This document shows positions 39,838-49,002 of a DNA stretch of 62,248 nt, piece by piece. Source of the DNA: UMGS755 sp045590535 (GTDB lineage Bacteria > Bacillota > Clostridia > UBA1381 > UBA9506); NCBI GenBank assembly GCA_045590535.1, contig JAZNRE010000025.1, forward strand, positions 1 through 62,248, read 5' to 3'. A program made the position numbers and the translations under genes. Numbering within the stretch: position 1 is the stretch's first letter; every line of letters begins with the position of its first letter. The notes beneath the pieces are model-generated. The model did not search any database and had not been told where the DNA came from. It worked only from the letters and a program-made list of their open reading frames with translations.

Positions 39838-40353
39838 CTATCCGACGAGTGCCAATAAGTCGTCTTCTATTATATTTTCCTTGTGACCTTGGCGAAGAGT
39901 AATGTTATCAATGATTAAAGAGGTGGCAACATTTAATGTTAACATTTTGTCAAGAGGCAAGAGTTTTGAGGCCAGATCAAAAAGTTTGCCGGCGTGTTCG
40001 TCGTCGGCTTCAACGCCGATGCCAAGCTGGTAACACTTACCTAATAAATAGATTGCAAAGCCGTCTTGCTTTTTTGAAGCCTCTTTAAGCCAATAAATTG
40101 CCTGGGCGAAGTTGTCGTTGTAATACGCCATATTTCCAATGGAAGAGGAGGGGGTTACAAGTCTGGAACAAATGCCCAAAATTCCAAGCTCTCTCTGGGC
40201 GGGGGCAAATCCCAGTTCGGCAGAACGACGGTACTGGTTTTGAATCAGCACATCGTTGTATTTTTCAAATGCCATCATTCTTCCGGCCTCGTACGCTGCT
40301 GTTCGGTCGCCTTTTTGGGATTCGGATAAGTAATAGGTTAATCTTGAAGTCAT
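39838..40353 (-). CDS. Sel1-like repeat protein
   Basis: The 171-residue protein is built of TPR-like helical pairs. Sel1-type units are visible in AAYEAGRMMAFEKYN, YRRSAELGFAPAQRELG, AIYWLKEASKKQDGFAIYLLGKCYQLGIG and AGKLFDLASKL. It is a cytoplasmic scaffold for protein-protein contacts. It is divergently transcribed from the XRE regulator and ends at its own terminator, just before the JAB-E1 operon promoter. Sel1 proteins often act as adaptors in stress or conflict systems. Confidence 0.82.
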   Translation of the reverse strand: MTSRLTYYLSESQKGDRTAAYEAGRMMAFEKYNDVLIQNQYRRSAELGFAPAQRELGILGICSRLVTPSSSIGNMAYYNDNFAQAIYWLKEASKKQDGFAIYLLGKCYQLGIGVEADDEHAGKLFDLASKLLPLDKMLTLNVATSLIIDNITLRQGHKENIIEDDLLALVG

Positions 40354-40557
40354 TTGTTTGTCCTCCTTTTATTTGATGCTTTCATTTTAATGGTTTGTGG
40401 TCTGCGTGTAAATGACATTGATGTGGATGTATGATAATATTGTAAACAAAAATACAAAAAAGTGAACAAAAAATAAACAAAAGTAAATATCGAAAAAATA
40501 AAACATAAAAAATTTACTTCAGTTATGCAAAATATTCAAAAAAATGTAAAAATGCTA

Positions 40558-40586
40558 TTGACAAATGCAATTGTTGGCGTTAAAAT
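40558..40586 (+). promoter_or_regulatory. Promoter of the XRE-RSH-Doc operon
   Basis: TTGACA (40558-40563), 17-bp spacer, TAAAAT (40581-40586). Thirty bases separate it from the XRE start. The region between here and the divergent Sel1-like gene is AT-rich with repeated AAACAAAA-type runs. Confidence 0.88.
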
Positions 40587-40616
40587 GTAGAAAACAACTT
40601 AAAAGGAGTGTGCAAA

Positions 40617-41741
40617 ATGGAAAATCTGAAAGCATCTGTATTCAATGAGGAATATGTTAAAAAAATCGTGGGACAAAACCTGATTAAATTAGCCAAGGCC
40701 ATGAAATGGACACAGGCGCGCTTCGCAGACGAGACTGGCATTTCAACAGCAGGTCTTAGTAACTATGCCAGAGGAGAAAAACTTCCGGGGTTGCTCTACC
40801 TTTTAAAGATTTGTTCAATGGAATGTTTTAAGGCAAAAGGCATCAATTTAACAATTGAAAAGCTTACAAGCCCTTCTTTTGACCCTGAAGCAATGACACA
40901 AAATAAGGAAAAAATCTATCAATATAATGCTGAAAAAAACACAAACCGTAATTTTGCGGGAAATTACCTTACCTATTTATTCGATCAGACAAAACCATTG
41001 TTTGACCAGGATGCCAAAACATCCCGTGAACTGCGCTACGGTATTGTGTCTGTTTATGAAGACTATAACAGCATGGCCGGTGACACCATTATGAGAGCCT
41101 ATGCCTTATTTGTCAAAGAGCATGAAAAGGACATCGTGGAAGACATGAAGGCAAAACTTGATGCAATTTATGCTTTGGATGCGGCTCCATCTGAAAAAAA
41201 TTTGAAGATTAAAAAGATTTATACCGAAACCCAGCACGAATACGAAGGAGAACTTACTGTTGCCGAAAACCATGCTTTTTTAAATTTGAACAGTGATGGT
41301 TATAACGATAAGGCTTTGATTGTTCTCTATTCACCGCAGAAGAGAAAGGCAAGTGAATATTTAGGCGGTGTGGGTAGTGTTGCATCGGTTGCCCATGGCC
41401 GAAATCATATGCCAGTGGCACAAAAGATTATTCTTTCAAAATATGATTTAAAATGCTCAAGAGAAGAAATTGCCACACATTTAAGCATGGCCCTTGCACC
41501 TGTGGAACAAACCAGTGAAGCAAAGGCATTAGCCGAGATGTGTGCGAAACTGTATAGACCGGCAAAAGATGGCGACATTATCTTTGAACCGTCTGACAAA
41601 ATTGCCATTATTGAAAACAGACTCACACAGCTTGTCCGTAACTACATCGAAAAGAATGTATGCTGCGTTGGTACCGTCAGCGAAGATGAGGACAAAAACA
41701 TCTTTACCTTAATTAAAGAGTTTAAGAAAATGACAGAATAG
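40617..41741 (+). CDS. XRE-family helix-turn-helix protein with large C-terminal domain
   Basis: The first about 80 residues are an HTH_XRE domain (LIKLAKAMKWTQARFADETG, then STAGLSNYARGEKLPGLLYL). The remaining 290 residues are of unknown fold, mainly alpha-helical with a beta-rich middle (HEYEGELTVAENHAFLNLNS). ATG 40617 has AAAGGAG nine nt upstream; a GTG at 40608 overlaps that site. It leads an operon with an RSH-like protein (16-bp gap) and a Doc-like protein and probably represses it, sensing through its C-terminal domain. Confidence 0.82.
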   Translation: MENLKASVFNEEYVKKIVGQNLIKLAKAMKWTQARFADETGISTAGLSNYARGEKLPGLLYLLKICSMECFKAKGINLTIEKLTSPSFDPEAMTQNKEKIYQYNAEKNTNRNFAGNYLTYLFDQTKPLFDQDAKTSRELRYGIVSVYEDYNSMAGDTIMRAYALFVKEHEKDIVEDMKAKLDAIYALDAAPSEKNLKIKKIYTETQHEYEGELTVAENHAFLNLNSDGYNDKALIVLYSPQKRKASEYLGGVGSVASVAHGRNHMPVAQKIILSKYDLKCSREEIATHLSMALAPVEQTSEAKALAEMCAKLYRPAKDGDIIFEPSDKIAIIENRLTQLVRNYIEKNVCCVGTVSEDEDKNIFTLIKEFKKMTE

Positions 41742-41756
41742 GAAAGGGTGGTAATC

Positions 41757-43745
41757 ATGACAAAAGTTGTTGATAATGTAGCAGCGGAATATGAGAAGAA
41801 AATAACCTATATTCTCAATAAGCAAAAGAAGCAATCCGGCCACGGTTATGAGACATTAAAGACAGCGATTGCTATCCTGAAACAATTTCATGGCGATGAT
41901 GCGGCCTATATGGAGTCGCGGATTAACACAGCGGAGATCATTTATCGCTATATGGTCCCGGAAGAACGCACAGTGGCAGCTATTTTACTTTATCCGGACT
42001 TTAAAGGCGGCCTTTTCAGACGGCAGAAAGCCGTTGAAGCGTTTGGTGAAGAAGAGAGCGGTGCCATTTGCGAACTGATGTATGATGCAACAAAAGAGTG
42101 GAGCGATGATGTTGAATCGTCCATGCGGGCAGCGGATTCTTTTATTATGCTTTGCATTTGCGACAAGATGCTCAAGCAACTTGTGAAGAGCCTAAGAAAA
42201 AAAGGCATTCCGGATACCACATGCATCAGTGAAGCCTATCAAATGGCAAAGAAAAATCATATGGGCCAGCTTCGGCAGACCGGAGAGCCGTACATTGTCC
42301 ATCCCCTTAAAGTGGCCATGATTTTATCGGAGGTGGGCGTTGAGAGTAACATTATTGCAGCGGCCATCTTGCATGATGTTGTGGAAGATACCGATGTGAC
42401 ATTAGACTCAATCAGAGAAAATTTTGGTGAACAGATTGCCAAATATGTCAATGCGGTCACTTCTGTTGAAAAGCAATATGCCGTGTCCTTGCAGATGGAT
42501 GAATATGCAAGCGATAAGGCCGAAATGGATTTTAAAAGCTTTGAAAAGCTTGTCAACTTCATTTCCAGCGATGCGCGTATGATTTTTGCTCTTTATATCA
42601 AAGCGGCAGACCGGATACACAATCTTCGAACCATTGATGAAATGAGTAGCATCAAAAAGCATAACAAAACAGATGAGACCGATAAAATGTATCTTCCGCT
42701 GTTTAAACGCTTTAAACTGAACTATTTTTCCAACATCATTGAAGATTTAATCTGGCGGACAACGAATGTGGATTTGTACAATTCTATCAAAGAGGCCTAT
42801 GAAGAAATGTATGAACTCAATGCATATCATATCCGTGAAACAAGGGAATATTTACAGGAATGTTTAAGTGCTGACTTTAAGAAGTTTTGCAAAATGATGG
42901 GTGGCAGCAGCGATTTTGATGTTGAAGTCCATGAAAAAAATTATTCTCCCCTTGAGGTTTTTAACTTAATTAAGGATAAGGCGGCGGAATATGAATCACC
43001 GGTTAAGTATGTAACAAAGCAGGAAATGCCGGTTTGTGACCTAGATATTGTCATTGATTCTGATGATGAAAACAAACTCCTCGCCTCCTATGTGGCTTTG
43101 TTTGTTCAATACTATGTCAATCACATTGCATTTTCCAACCGAATTCTCACGGATTTTTACACAGACCCATACGGCCGGTTTATCATTCATTTTGAAGACA
43201 AATACCGGAATAATATCCGTTGTTGTTTTTCAACGAACAATGACTATATCACATATCGCACGGGAAGCACCAAGGGAATTTATGTTGCCGAGAACGACTT
43301 TGAATTTGAACCGACCAATGAAGTTATCCGCGTGAAATTGAGAAACGACAGAGAAATTGAATTGCCTAAAGGTGCCTCTGTCATTGATGTTGCTTTTGCC
43401 ATCCATGAAGATATTGGCATTACCGCACGGTCGGCTACCATTAACGGCAAAGAGGCACATGTCTATCACATCCTCCATGACGGCGATAAGGTCATTGTCA
43501 ATGCCGATACCGTCAAGGAAGATGACGAGTTAAAGCAATATATCAAACACGCCCGAATTTCGTGGCTTGAATATGCCAAAACACCTTTAGCCAGAAGAAA
43601 ACTGATTAAGTTCCTTTCAGACAGATATGAAGGCGAAGACCCAATTCGTGAAACAAAGGCGGCGGCTAAAGCAGTGGACACTGTTTCGGACATTATGATG
43701 AAAAATCTGGATGTAAATCCGAAACAAAGAGAGGAGAAAATATGA
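41757..43745 (+). CDS. RelA/SpoT-like protein with tandem HD domains and degenerate synthetase
   Basis: The 662-residue protein has (i) a degenerate HD-like repeat, about 30-115, where HD is replaced by YP (VAAILLYPDFKGG, AFGEEESGAICELMYDATK); (ii) an intact (p)ppGpp hydrolase-type HD domain, about 160-290, with H182, H206-D207, E210-D211 and KAADRIHNLRTI; (iii) a divergent synthetase-like region, about 370-510, lacking clear catalytic residues; (iv) a TGS domain, about 525-590. There is no ACT domain. It may hydrolyse (p)ppGpp or a related nucleotide but is unlikely to make it. ATG 41757 follows GGAAAGGGTGG. It is not the cell's main Rel, judging by its context and divergence. Confidence 0.8.
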   Translation: MTKVVDNVAAEYEKKITYILNKQKKQSGHGYETLKTAIAILKQFHGDDAAYMESRINTAEIIYRYMVPEERTVAAILLYPDFKGGLFRRQKAVEAFGEEESGAICELMYDATKEWSDDVESSMRAADSFIMLCICDKMLKQLVKSLRKKGIPDTTCISEAYQMAKKNHMGQLRQTGEPYIVHPLKVAMILSEVGVESNIIAAAILHDVVEDTDVTLDSIRENFGEQIAKYVNAVTSVEKQYAVSLQMDEYASDKAEMDFKSFEKLVNFISSDARMIFALYIKAADRIHNLRTIDEMSSIKKHNKTDETDKMYLPLFKRFKLNYFSNIIEDLIWRTTNVDLYNSIKEAYEEMYELNAYHIRETREYLQECLSADFKKFCKMMGGSSDFDVEVHEKNYSPLEVFNLIKDKAAEYESPVKYVTKQEMPVCDLDIVIDSDDENKLLASYVALFVQYYVNHIAFSNRILTDFYTDPYGRFIIHFEDKYRNNIRCCFSTNNDYITYRTGSTKGIYVAENDFEFEPTNEVIRVKLRNDREIELPKGASVIDVAFAIHEDIGITARSATINGKEAHVYHILHDGDKVIVNADTVKEDDELKQYIKHARISWLEYAKTPLARRKLIKFLSDRYEGEDPIRETKAAAKAVDTVSDIMMKNLDVNPKQREEKI

Positions 43746-43751
43746 TTTCTT

Positions 43752-44123
43752 ATGAATAAATTAACAGAAAAACATGTAATTATGCTTAACGAAAAAATGG
43801 CCAATCAAAATGGTGACACGCCTGCCATTAAGGATGGCGATGTCCTGAAGCAGGTCATTGAAGCACCGTATGAAAAAGATGCAGAGCTTTTCTATATCCA
43901 TAAAAACAGAATGGATAAGGCAGCGGTTTTAGGTATTGGCATTGCCCAGGCAAAGCCCTTTGCCAACAACAATCTTGCAACGGCAACGCTGGCCTTGTTT
44001 ACCTATCTTGAGTTAAACGGCAAAAAGTTAGACATTCAGCAAGAGGATGTTTACGAACTGCACAATTTGCTGGAAAACGGCGAGGTACCGCAGGTTATTG
44101 AATGGATAGAAGCTCACAGTTAA
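43752..44123 (+). CDS. Doc/Fic-like protein with degenerate active site
   Basis: At 123 residues the protein has the length and helical pattern of death-on-curing (Doc) toxins: LTEKHVIMLNEK at the start, a GIAQAKPFANNNLATATLAL core, then FTYLELNGKKL. In Doc the core is H-x-F-x-D-A-N-K-R-T-A. Here the His is Lys, the Asp is Asn and the K-R is L-A, so kinase or AMPylation chemistry looks lost. It begins 6 bp after the RSH gene. It may be a regulatory pseudoenzyme or an antitoxin-like partner of the RSH protein. Confidence 0.65.
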   Translation: MNKLTEKHVIMLNEKMANQNGDTPAIKDGDVLKQVIEAPYEKDAELFYIHKNRMDKAAVLGIGIAQAKPFANNNLATATLALFTYLELNGKKLDIQQEDVYELHNLLENGEVPQVIEWIEAHS

Positions 44124-44134
44124 ATAGTACGGAT

Positions 44135-44174
44135 AAAAGCACAATTTTGCATGGTTTATAAAATTGTGCTTTTT
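44135..44174 (+). terminator. Terminator of the XRE-RSH-Doc operon
   Basis: AAAAGCACAATTTT pairs perfectly with AAAATTGTGCTTTT over an 11-nt loop, followed by TATTTA. Confidence 0.88.
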
Positions 44175-44209
44175 ATTTACAAACATAGAGGCAATACACA
44201 AAAAGAAGA

Positions 44210-44238
44210 TTGACCGCATAAGCGCAGCGTGTTACCAT
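44210..44238 (+). promoter_or_regulatory. Possible promoter of the sigma-like gene
   Basis: TTGACC (44210-44215), 17-bp spacer, TACCAT (44233-44238). Good -35, imperfect -10. Confidence 0.5.
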
Positions 44239-44268
44239 AGAATTAAGAAAATAATGGGGGTGATAACG

Positions 44269-45069
44269 GTGTTATTTGGAAGCGAAGAAATGAAAGAAAT
44301 TTTAAAGGACATGATGGCAAGCCCTGCGTTGTATGATAAAAACATCCCATTACTGTATGATGTGGTGTATCAATACACGAAAAAAAGAGTGAAAAAAGGG
44401 TTTGAAGCCACAAACGGTCTTGCAGCCATTAGCATGAACGATTTAAACGATGCAGACTGTGAAGATATTGCCGAAGAAGTCATGGACGCCGTTACAAAAT
44501 CCCTGGAGAGCTTTGTGGCCAACATTGATCACTACGATGCCCGCAGTCGACAGGCGTGGCTGAAAAAGATTGTGTATGTTAAATTTGTGCGGTATATTCA
44601 AAAAACACAAAAGTTTAAAATGGGAAAAGAGGATGAGACTCAAACGGTAACCGGCACAGAGGACGAAATCCTGTTCAAAGAAACGCTGTCTTTGGTGGTT
44701 AAGCGTTCCCTGGAGGCGCCTTCAAAACCCGAAAAGATCCTGTGCTTTTTAATAAATGTGTTGGTCTTTCGTGTTCTGGAGAAAAAACGGCAAAACAACC
44801 CCTCCGTTTCCACCAGTGAATATATCAGCGGAAAGACACTTTTTCATTTACATTCTCAATTCAAACAATACATCCGGTCCATCTATGGTGTTATTTTAGA
44901 TGATGAGATCACTCAAAAAATGGATGATATGGTGGGAAAGGATGCTCCCACAACAGTGGGAACGCGCATTTGTATGGCAACGGCTAAAACCATAACCGAT
45001 TGGACCAATCGAATGAAAGGATATCTTTATTCCTTTAAAGACGAAATTGTAAGCGGTGAAATTCGGTAG
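44269..45069 (+). CDS. Divergent ECF-sigma-like protein
   Basis: The 266-residue protein contains a region like sigma-70 domain 2: DADCEDIAEEVMDAVTKSLE, then SRQAWLKKIVYVKFVRYIQK, which follows the AEDIxQEVFxxxW...RAWLYxIARNxxxDYxR pattern. The second half (about 130-266) is helical and does not show a clear sigma-4 HTH. GTG 44269 with GGGGGTGA upstream is preferred over ATG 44254, which overlaps that site. It may be a genuine alternative sigma factor for the island or a domesticated derivative. Confidence 0.55.
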   Translation: MLFGSEEMKEILKDMMASPALYDKNIPLLYDVVYQYTKKRVKKGFEATNGLAAISMNDLNDADCEDIAEEVMDAVTKSLESFVANIDHYDARSRQAWLKKIVYVKFVRYIQKTQKFKMGKEDETQTVTGTEDEILFKETLSLVVKRSLEAPSKPEKILCFLINVLVFRVLEKKRQNNPSVSTSEYISGKTLFHLHSQFKQYIRSIYGVILDDEITQKMDDMVGKDAPTTVGTRICMATAKTITDWTNRMKGYLYSFKDEIVSGEIR

Positions 45070-45103
45070 AGCCTGAAACAACAAGAAATTTATGCCAATG
45101 TTG

Positions 45104-45133
45104 TGACAAATGGGCTAAACCCGAAATTATAAT
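45104..45133 (+). promoter_or_regulatory. Possible promoter of the metallophosphoesterase operon
   Basis: TATAAT at 45128-45133 with TGACAA 18 bp upstream (45104-45109). The 5' UTR to GTG 45173 is short. The following genes run on one strand with small gaps to about 57,775. Confidence 0.55.
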
Positions 45134-45172
45134 GCATGTAAAAGAAATGGTATAAACCGGTAAGGAGGCATC

Positions 45173-45649
45173 GTGGAAGGCTTTGTTTATGTAGCAGGTG
45201 ATTTGCACGGATGTGAGGATAAATATATAAAAATGATTGAGGAGGTTATTAAACTTTCTGATCGTGACAAGCTTTATCTTCTTGGCGATGTCCTGGACAG
45301 AGGGCCAGAGCCCATACGCATATTACAAGATGTTATGCAGAGAAAAAATGTGGAGCTGATTCTTGGCAATCATGAAAAATTTGCATTGGATGTGTTGCCT
45401 TGTGAAAGATTTATCTGGTACAGTCCCTTAAGCTATGAGAAGCCATTTTTTGAAGAACCTAATCGCTTTTTGGTGTTTGGTCACACCCCTACCTTCAGAG
45501 TAGCCGATTATGGCTCTGACGCAAAGGCCGGAAATATTTTTATTAAAAATAACTATATTGCGGTGGATTGCGGATGCGTGTTTGAAAAATACCGCAAGGG
45601 ACGGTTTGGCTGTCTGCGCCTGAACGATATGAAGGAATTTTATGTGTAA
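45173..45649 (+). CDS. Short PPP-type metallophosphoesterase (ApaH/PrpE-like)
   Basis: The 158-residue protein has the binuclear metal motifs D10-L-H12 (GDLHG), GDVLDRG around D39, G-N66-H67-E and G-H104-T of serine/threonine phosphatase and Ap4A hydrolase relatives. Family members have 200-250 residues. Here the stretch between GNHE and GHT is about 60 residues too short and the usual H-A-G motif is missing, so a metal-binding His is absent. It may be inactive or have altered activity. GTG start with GGAGGC upstream. Confidence 0.82.
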   Translation: MEGFVYVAGDLHGCEDKYIKMIEEVIKLSDRDKLYLLGDVLDRGPEPIRILQDVMQRKNVELILGNHEKFALDVLPCERFIWYSPLSYEKPFFEEPNRFLVFGHTPTFRVADYGSDAKAGNIFIKNNYIAVDCGCVFEKYRKGRFGCLRLNDMKEFYV

Positions 45650-45713
45650 AAATAGAATTGGCTTTTGGCACAAAGGCTTGGTTCTTTATAAAGGTTTCGG
45701 GAGGAAATAGAAA

Positions 45714-46163
45714 ATGAAAATTGCATACCGAAAGATGAATACAGAAGAAAAAAACTCGCTTATGGATGCCATTGCCGGACAAGAAAAAGGAATTTTTGTT
45801 TTTGACGGTCCTTCAGGAAGCGGAAAAACGCAGTTGCTTAACGGTGTTTTGGCTAAATGCGAGAAAGCAAAGCGGCTCTCTCACGAAACATTTACTGAAA
45901 ATTTGCTTGCAGCCGTATATGAACCTCAAAATGTAGATGAAGCCATTGAAAAAGCGGCCAATATTTTTGAGCCTTTTGGGTCTATCGGCGTAGAGGACAT
46001 TGATTTTCAAGGGGGAAGGCCGATTACATTGAATTACATTGCCCGGGTCAGCAATCTCTTGGCTCAAAAGGCATTGATTATTTTCACGGGAATTGATGTT
46101 CAAGAACGGGTTCCGATGCTGGTTGACAATCTGCAAGACCCACAAATTATATATTTTGAATAA
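45714..46163 (+). CDS. Small P-loop ATPase
   Basis: The 149-residue protein has a Walker A motif FDGPSGSGKTQLLNG (about 30-44) and a likely Walker B IGVEDIDF (about 91-98), followed by IIFTGIDVQERV as a sensor-1-like strand. It resembles the N-terminal core of DnaA/IstB-type AAA+ proteins but lacks the lid and a DNA-binding domain. It lies between two phosphoesterase genes. Function unknown. Confidence 0.7.
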   Translation: MKIAYRKMNTEEKNSLMDAIAGQEKGIFVFDGPSGSGKTQLLNGVLAKCEKAKRLSHETFTENLLAAVYEPQNVDEAIEKAANIFEPFGSIGVEDIDFQGGRPITLNYIARVSNLLAQKALIIFTGIDVQERVPMLVDNLQDPQIIYFE

Positions 46164-46181
46164 ATGAGGAGTTATGAGACT

Positions 46182-47225
46182 ATGAAAATATATATTGCAG
46201 GAGACACCCATGGCAAATTTCCCAGGCTGATTGAGTTTGTAAAGCTGCTTAAAAAGGGAGACTATGTTATTGTCTGCGGTGACTGGGGCTATTTGTTTGA
46301 AAATGACAAAAATGAAAACCAAGTGTTAGACGATATTGAACAAAGCCAAGAATGGATCATGTTATTTGTGGACGGTAATCACGAGAATTTTCCGGCCATA
46401 TACAGCTATCCCGAAGAGATTTGGAATGGGGGCAAGGTCCATCGTATCCGAAAAAACATTTTGCACCTGTGTCGTGGCCAGGTTTATGAACTTGCCGGCA
46501 AAAAAATATTTACTATGGGCGGCGGATACAGCACCGATGCCTTCATGCGACAAGAAGGTGTGAGCTGGTGGCCGGAAGATGAAATGCCAACAGAAGCAGA
46601 TTTTGCAGAGGCAGATAAAAATCTGGATGCCCATAACAGACAGGTGGATTTTATCATAACGCACACGGCACCCTACGAAACCTTGCCTTTTTTCTGCGTT
46701 CCTCATGAAAAGGAAAGAGCCTTAAACATAAACCTTGAAAAAATTCGTGAGACCACCCAATATAAGCATTGGTTTATGGGGCATTTGCATGAAGATTGTG
46801 ACACCTGGAGAAACCAACATCTTTTGCTGTGGGATTATTTCCAGATTGATGGAGACCAGGTATCAAGGTTATATTTTTCTCAAGTGGAGCCGGAGGAATT
46901 TTCTCAAATAAAATCCGGGAAAAAAGATATTGACATCCGAATTATGGTTCAAAAAACCCGAAACATCAATGTGGGTGACTATTTTGTGTTTTACGAAACA
47001 CCTGTCGGGGAATATATCAAAGGGCGATGTGTTGCCCTGCATGAAGCAGGCTCTTTTGAAGAACTGCTTGAAAAAGTGGGTGACAAAGAGCGAATGGGTT
47101 TTGATAAAGAAGACACACCCGAAGAAGTGCTTCAAAAATTGCAGGAGAGCTTTTATAAAGGTACCGACAGGGAAAAAGGTGTCGTCGGAATTGAACTTCG
47201 CTTTCAATTGCCTGAAGACAGATAA
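46182..47225 (+). CDS. Metallophosphoesterase - ASCH domain fusion
   Basis: Residues about 1-235 are a calcineurin-like phosphoesterase: IAGDTHGKF, VCGDWGYLF, FVDGNHENF, IITHTAP and MGHLHED. Residues about 240-347 are an ASCH domain (SQIKSGKKDIDIRIM, NVGDYFVFYE, ending VVGIELRF), a beta-barrel thought to bind RNA or modified nucleotides. ATG 46182 follows GAGGAG nine nt upstream; ATG 46164 overlaps it. Phosphoesterase plus ASCH suggests action on an RNA end or a nucleotide. A second ASCH fusion, to Nudix, is at 53156. Confidence 0.85.
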   Translation: MKIYIAGDTHGKFPRLIEFVKLLKKGDYVIVCGDWGYLFENDKNENQVLDDIEQSQEWIMLFVDGNHENFPAIYSYPEEIWNGGKVHRIRKNILHLCRGQVYELAGKKIFTMGGGYSTDAFMRQEGVSWWPEDEMPTEADFAEADKNLDAHNRQVDFIITHTAPYETLPFFCVPHEKERALNINLEKIRETTQYKHWFMGHLHEDCDTWRNQHLLLWDYFQIDGDQVSRLYFSQVEPEEFSQIKSGKKDIDIRIMVQKTRNINVGDYFVFYETPVGEYIKGRCVALHEAGSFEELLEKVGDKERMGFDKEDTPEEVLQKLQESFYKGTDREKGVVGIELRFQLPEDR

Positions 47226-47260
47226 ATTTAAACCATAAAAAATCGGCAGGAGGTGAGGAT

Positions 47261-48913
47261 GTGGAGCAACATATCAAGTTGGAGGTGCCCTTGGGCTACA
47301 GAATGGTTGAAAAGACCAAACAAGTGGAGCTTGCAGATGCAGAAAAGATTTTAACGACAAAAGCCCAAAAACATTATACGCAAGCCATTAAGCATGAAAC
47401 AGGGGTCGCTCTTGTAGGCAATTACATCGTTTGTCCTCACTGTAACAGTGTTTTTACAGCCAATAATAAATGTTCACCGTTTTCCAATACAAGCCATGCC
47501 GGCAAAGAACGCGTGCCTCAAAACGAGATTTTTGAATGGAGCGATGAGCAACTGACCTTTTTTGACAAAGGGTTGACAAGAAAGCTTTGCATCAGCTCTC
47601 CGCCGGAAAAAGGGAACACCTTTTTATGTCCTACTTGCGAAAGAGAATCGAAGCATTCGGAAAAAGTTCGTCATGTTGAGGCGTCTCTGCAGGAAAAGAA
47701 AGTGACTGTCAGGTGTGAGATTGTAAGCATAAAGGAGATTTTTGCCCTGCGATGGAACGAAACCGAGAGCCTTTCCGTTGCTTTTCCCATGTATGAAATT
47801 ATTGTTTTCGATGTGGAAAAAGGCAAAATATACATAGAGCTGGAGAATGCAGAGGGGATAAAAACAGCCCGGCGAGACATCACAGACTCTCCGAATCTGC
47901 TTCGCGATGGTGCCGTTTTTAACGCCATTTCTTTTAACAAAGTGGTGGTTAGAACGGTAAAAAGACTGTTTGCAGAAGCCTGGGGAACCGCTCTTCCCTA
48001 TTGCAGCAAAGAGATAACCCTTTCCAATCTTTTTAAAATGACAAAATTTGTGGGCTATGACAGGGCGTTTTATGATTACATTCCCTATAAGCTTCAGTCT
48101 TTTGCCGTTGACGAGTCCTTTGAAGAGCTGGCAAAACAGCTGCACAACAGTCAGGATGTTGAAAAACTTTATAAAACCGCATCTTTGCCGCAGGTTAAAT
48201 CCATTCGAAAGATTTTTTTTGAACGGGCGGGATTGTTCTTTTATTTAAAAGAGGCCGAAAGAGTTTTTAGCGTCATCAAAGATGTGAATCTGTTTGATAG
48301 ATTTTTAAAGCTAAAATCGGTCTTCGAAATTTTATCCGAATTACATATGCGTCCGGGGATGATGGACTATTTTCAGGATCTAGCTTTTGAGAAGGGGCAA
48401 AAAGGGGTGTTAAAACTTTTAGAAGAAGGCTGGCAGGATGCGCGGGAGGCGGCTATTGATTACAGCAGTATGTGCGAAAATGTCAGAAAAACGCTGCAAA
48501 AAAGCTGGAAGAAAAACCTCTACACCGGCAGAATGGGCACAAAAAGAAGGCTATATTCCATCCCTATGAATTGTCCCACAAAGGAAATCAAAGACTGCAG
48601 CATCGACGGATATCATTTCTTTTGGCTTCGCAACAGTAACGATTATGCAATTGCCGGTGCAAAGCTTGAAAATTGTTTAGGGGAATGGCAAGCAGGGGAT
48701 TACCCTGTGGTTTGCGTAAAAAAACGAGATCAATATGTAGCGGCCATCGAGATTTCCGAAAACGGCATTGTGCAGGCCTATGGCTATAAAAACTCGTCAA
48801 TAGAGTATGACCAGGCGCTATATGCAGCTTTTGAGAAATGGATGCATCAGTTTCATTTGTCCTGGAGTTATGATGCCTATGATTTTGGTGAGAATGACGA
48901 GGATGATGATTGA
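47261..48913 (+). CDS. PcfJ-like protein
   Basis: The 550-residue protein has N-terminal CxxC knuckles (IVCPHCNSVF and FLCPTCERES) that suggest zinc binding. Its C-terminal part (about 440-530) has the PcfJ-like pattern: KLENCLGEWQAG, then AAIEISENGIVQAYGYKN. PcfJ-like proteins occur on conjugative plasmids and mobile islands, with unknown function. The highly acidic C terminus (GENDEDDD) is notable. GTG start after GGAGGTGAGG. Confidence 0.75.
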   Translation: MEQHIKLEVPLGYRMVEKTKQVELADAEKILTTKAQKHYTQAIKHETGVALVGNYIVCPHCNSVFTANNKCSPFSNTSHAGKERVPQNEIFEWSDEQLTFFDKGLTRKLCISSPPEKGNTFLCPTCERESKHSEKVRHVEASLQEKKVTVRCEIVSIKEIFALRWNETESLSVAFPMYEIIVFDVEKGKIYIELENAEGIKTARRDITDSPNLLRDGAVFNAISFNKVVVRTVKRLFAEAWGTALPYCSKEITLSNLFKMTKFVGYDRAFYDYIPYKLQSFAVDESFEELAKQLHNSQDVEKLYKTASLPQVKSIRKIFFERAGLFFYLKEAERVFSVIKDVNLFDRFLKLKSVFEILSELHMRPGMMDYFQDLAFEKGQKGVLKLLEEGWQDAREAAIDYSSMCENVRKTLQKSWKKNLYTGRMGTKRRLYSIPMNCPTKEIKDCSIDGYHFFWLRNSNDYAIAGAKLENCLGEWQAGDYPVVCVKKRDQYVAAIEISENGIVQAYGYKNSSIEYDQALYAAFEKWMHQFHLSWSYDAYDFGENDEDDD

Positions 48914-49002
48914 TTTTACAGCGTGAAACCACTGTGCTGTGTCAATTCATTTTAAAGGTAAAAATAACCAAACTAAACAATTAATCAAAGGGGGATTTCA
49001 AA

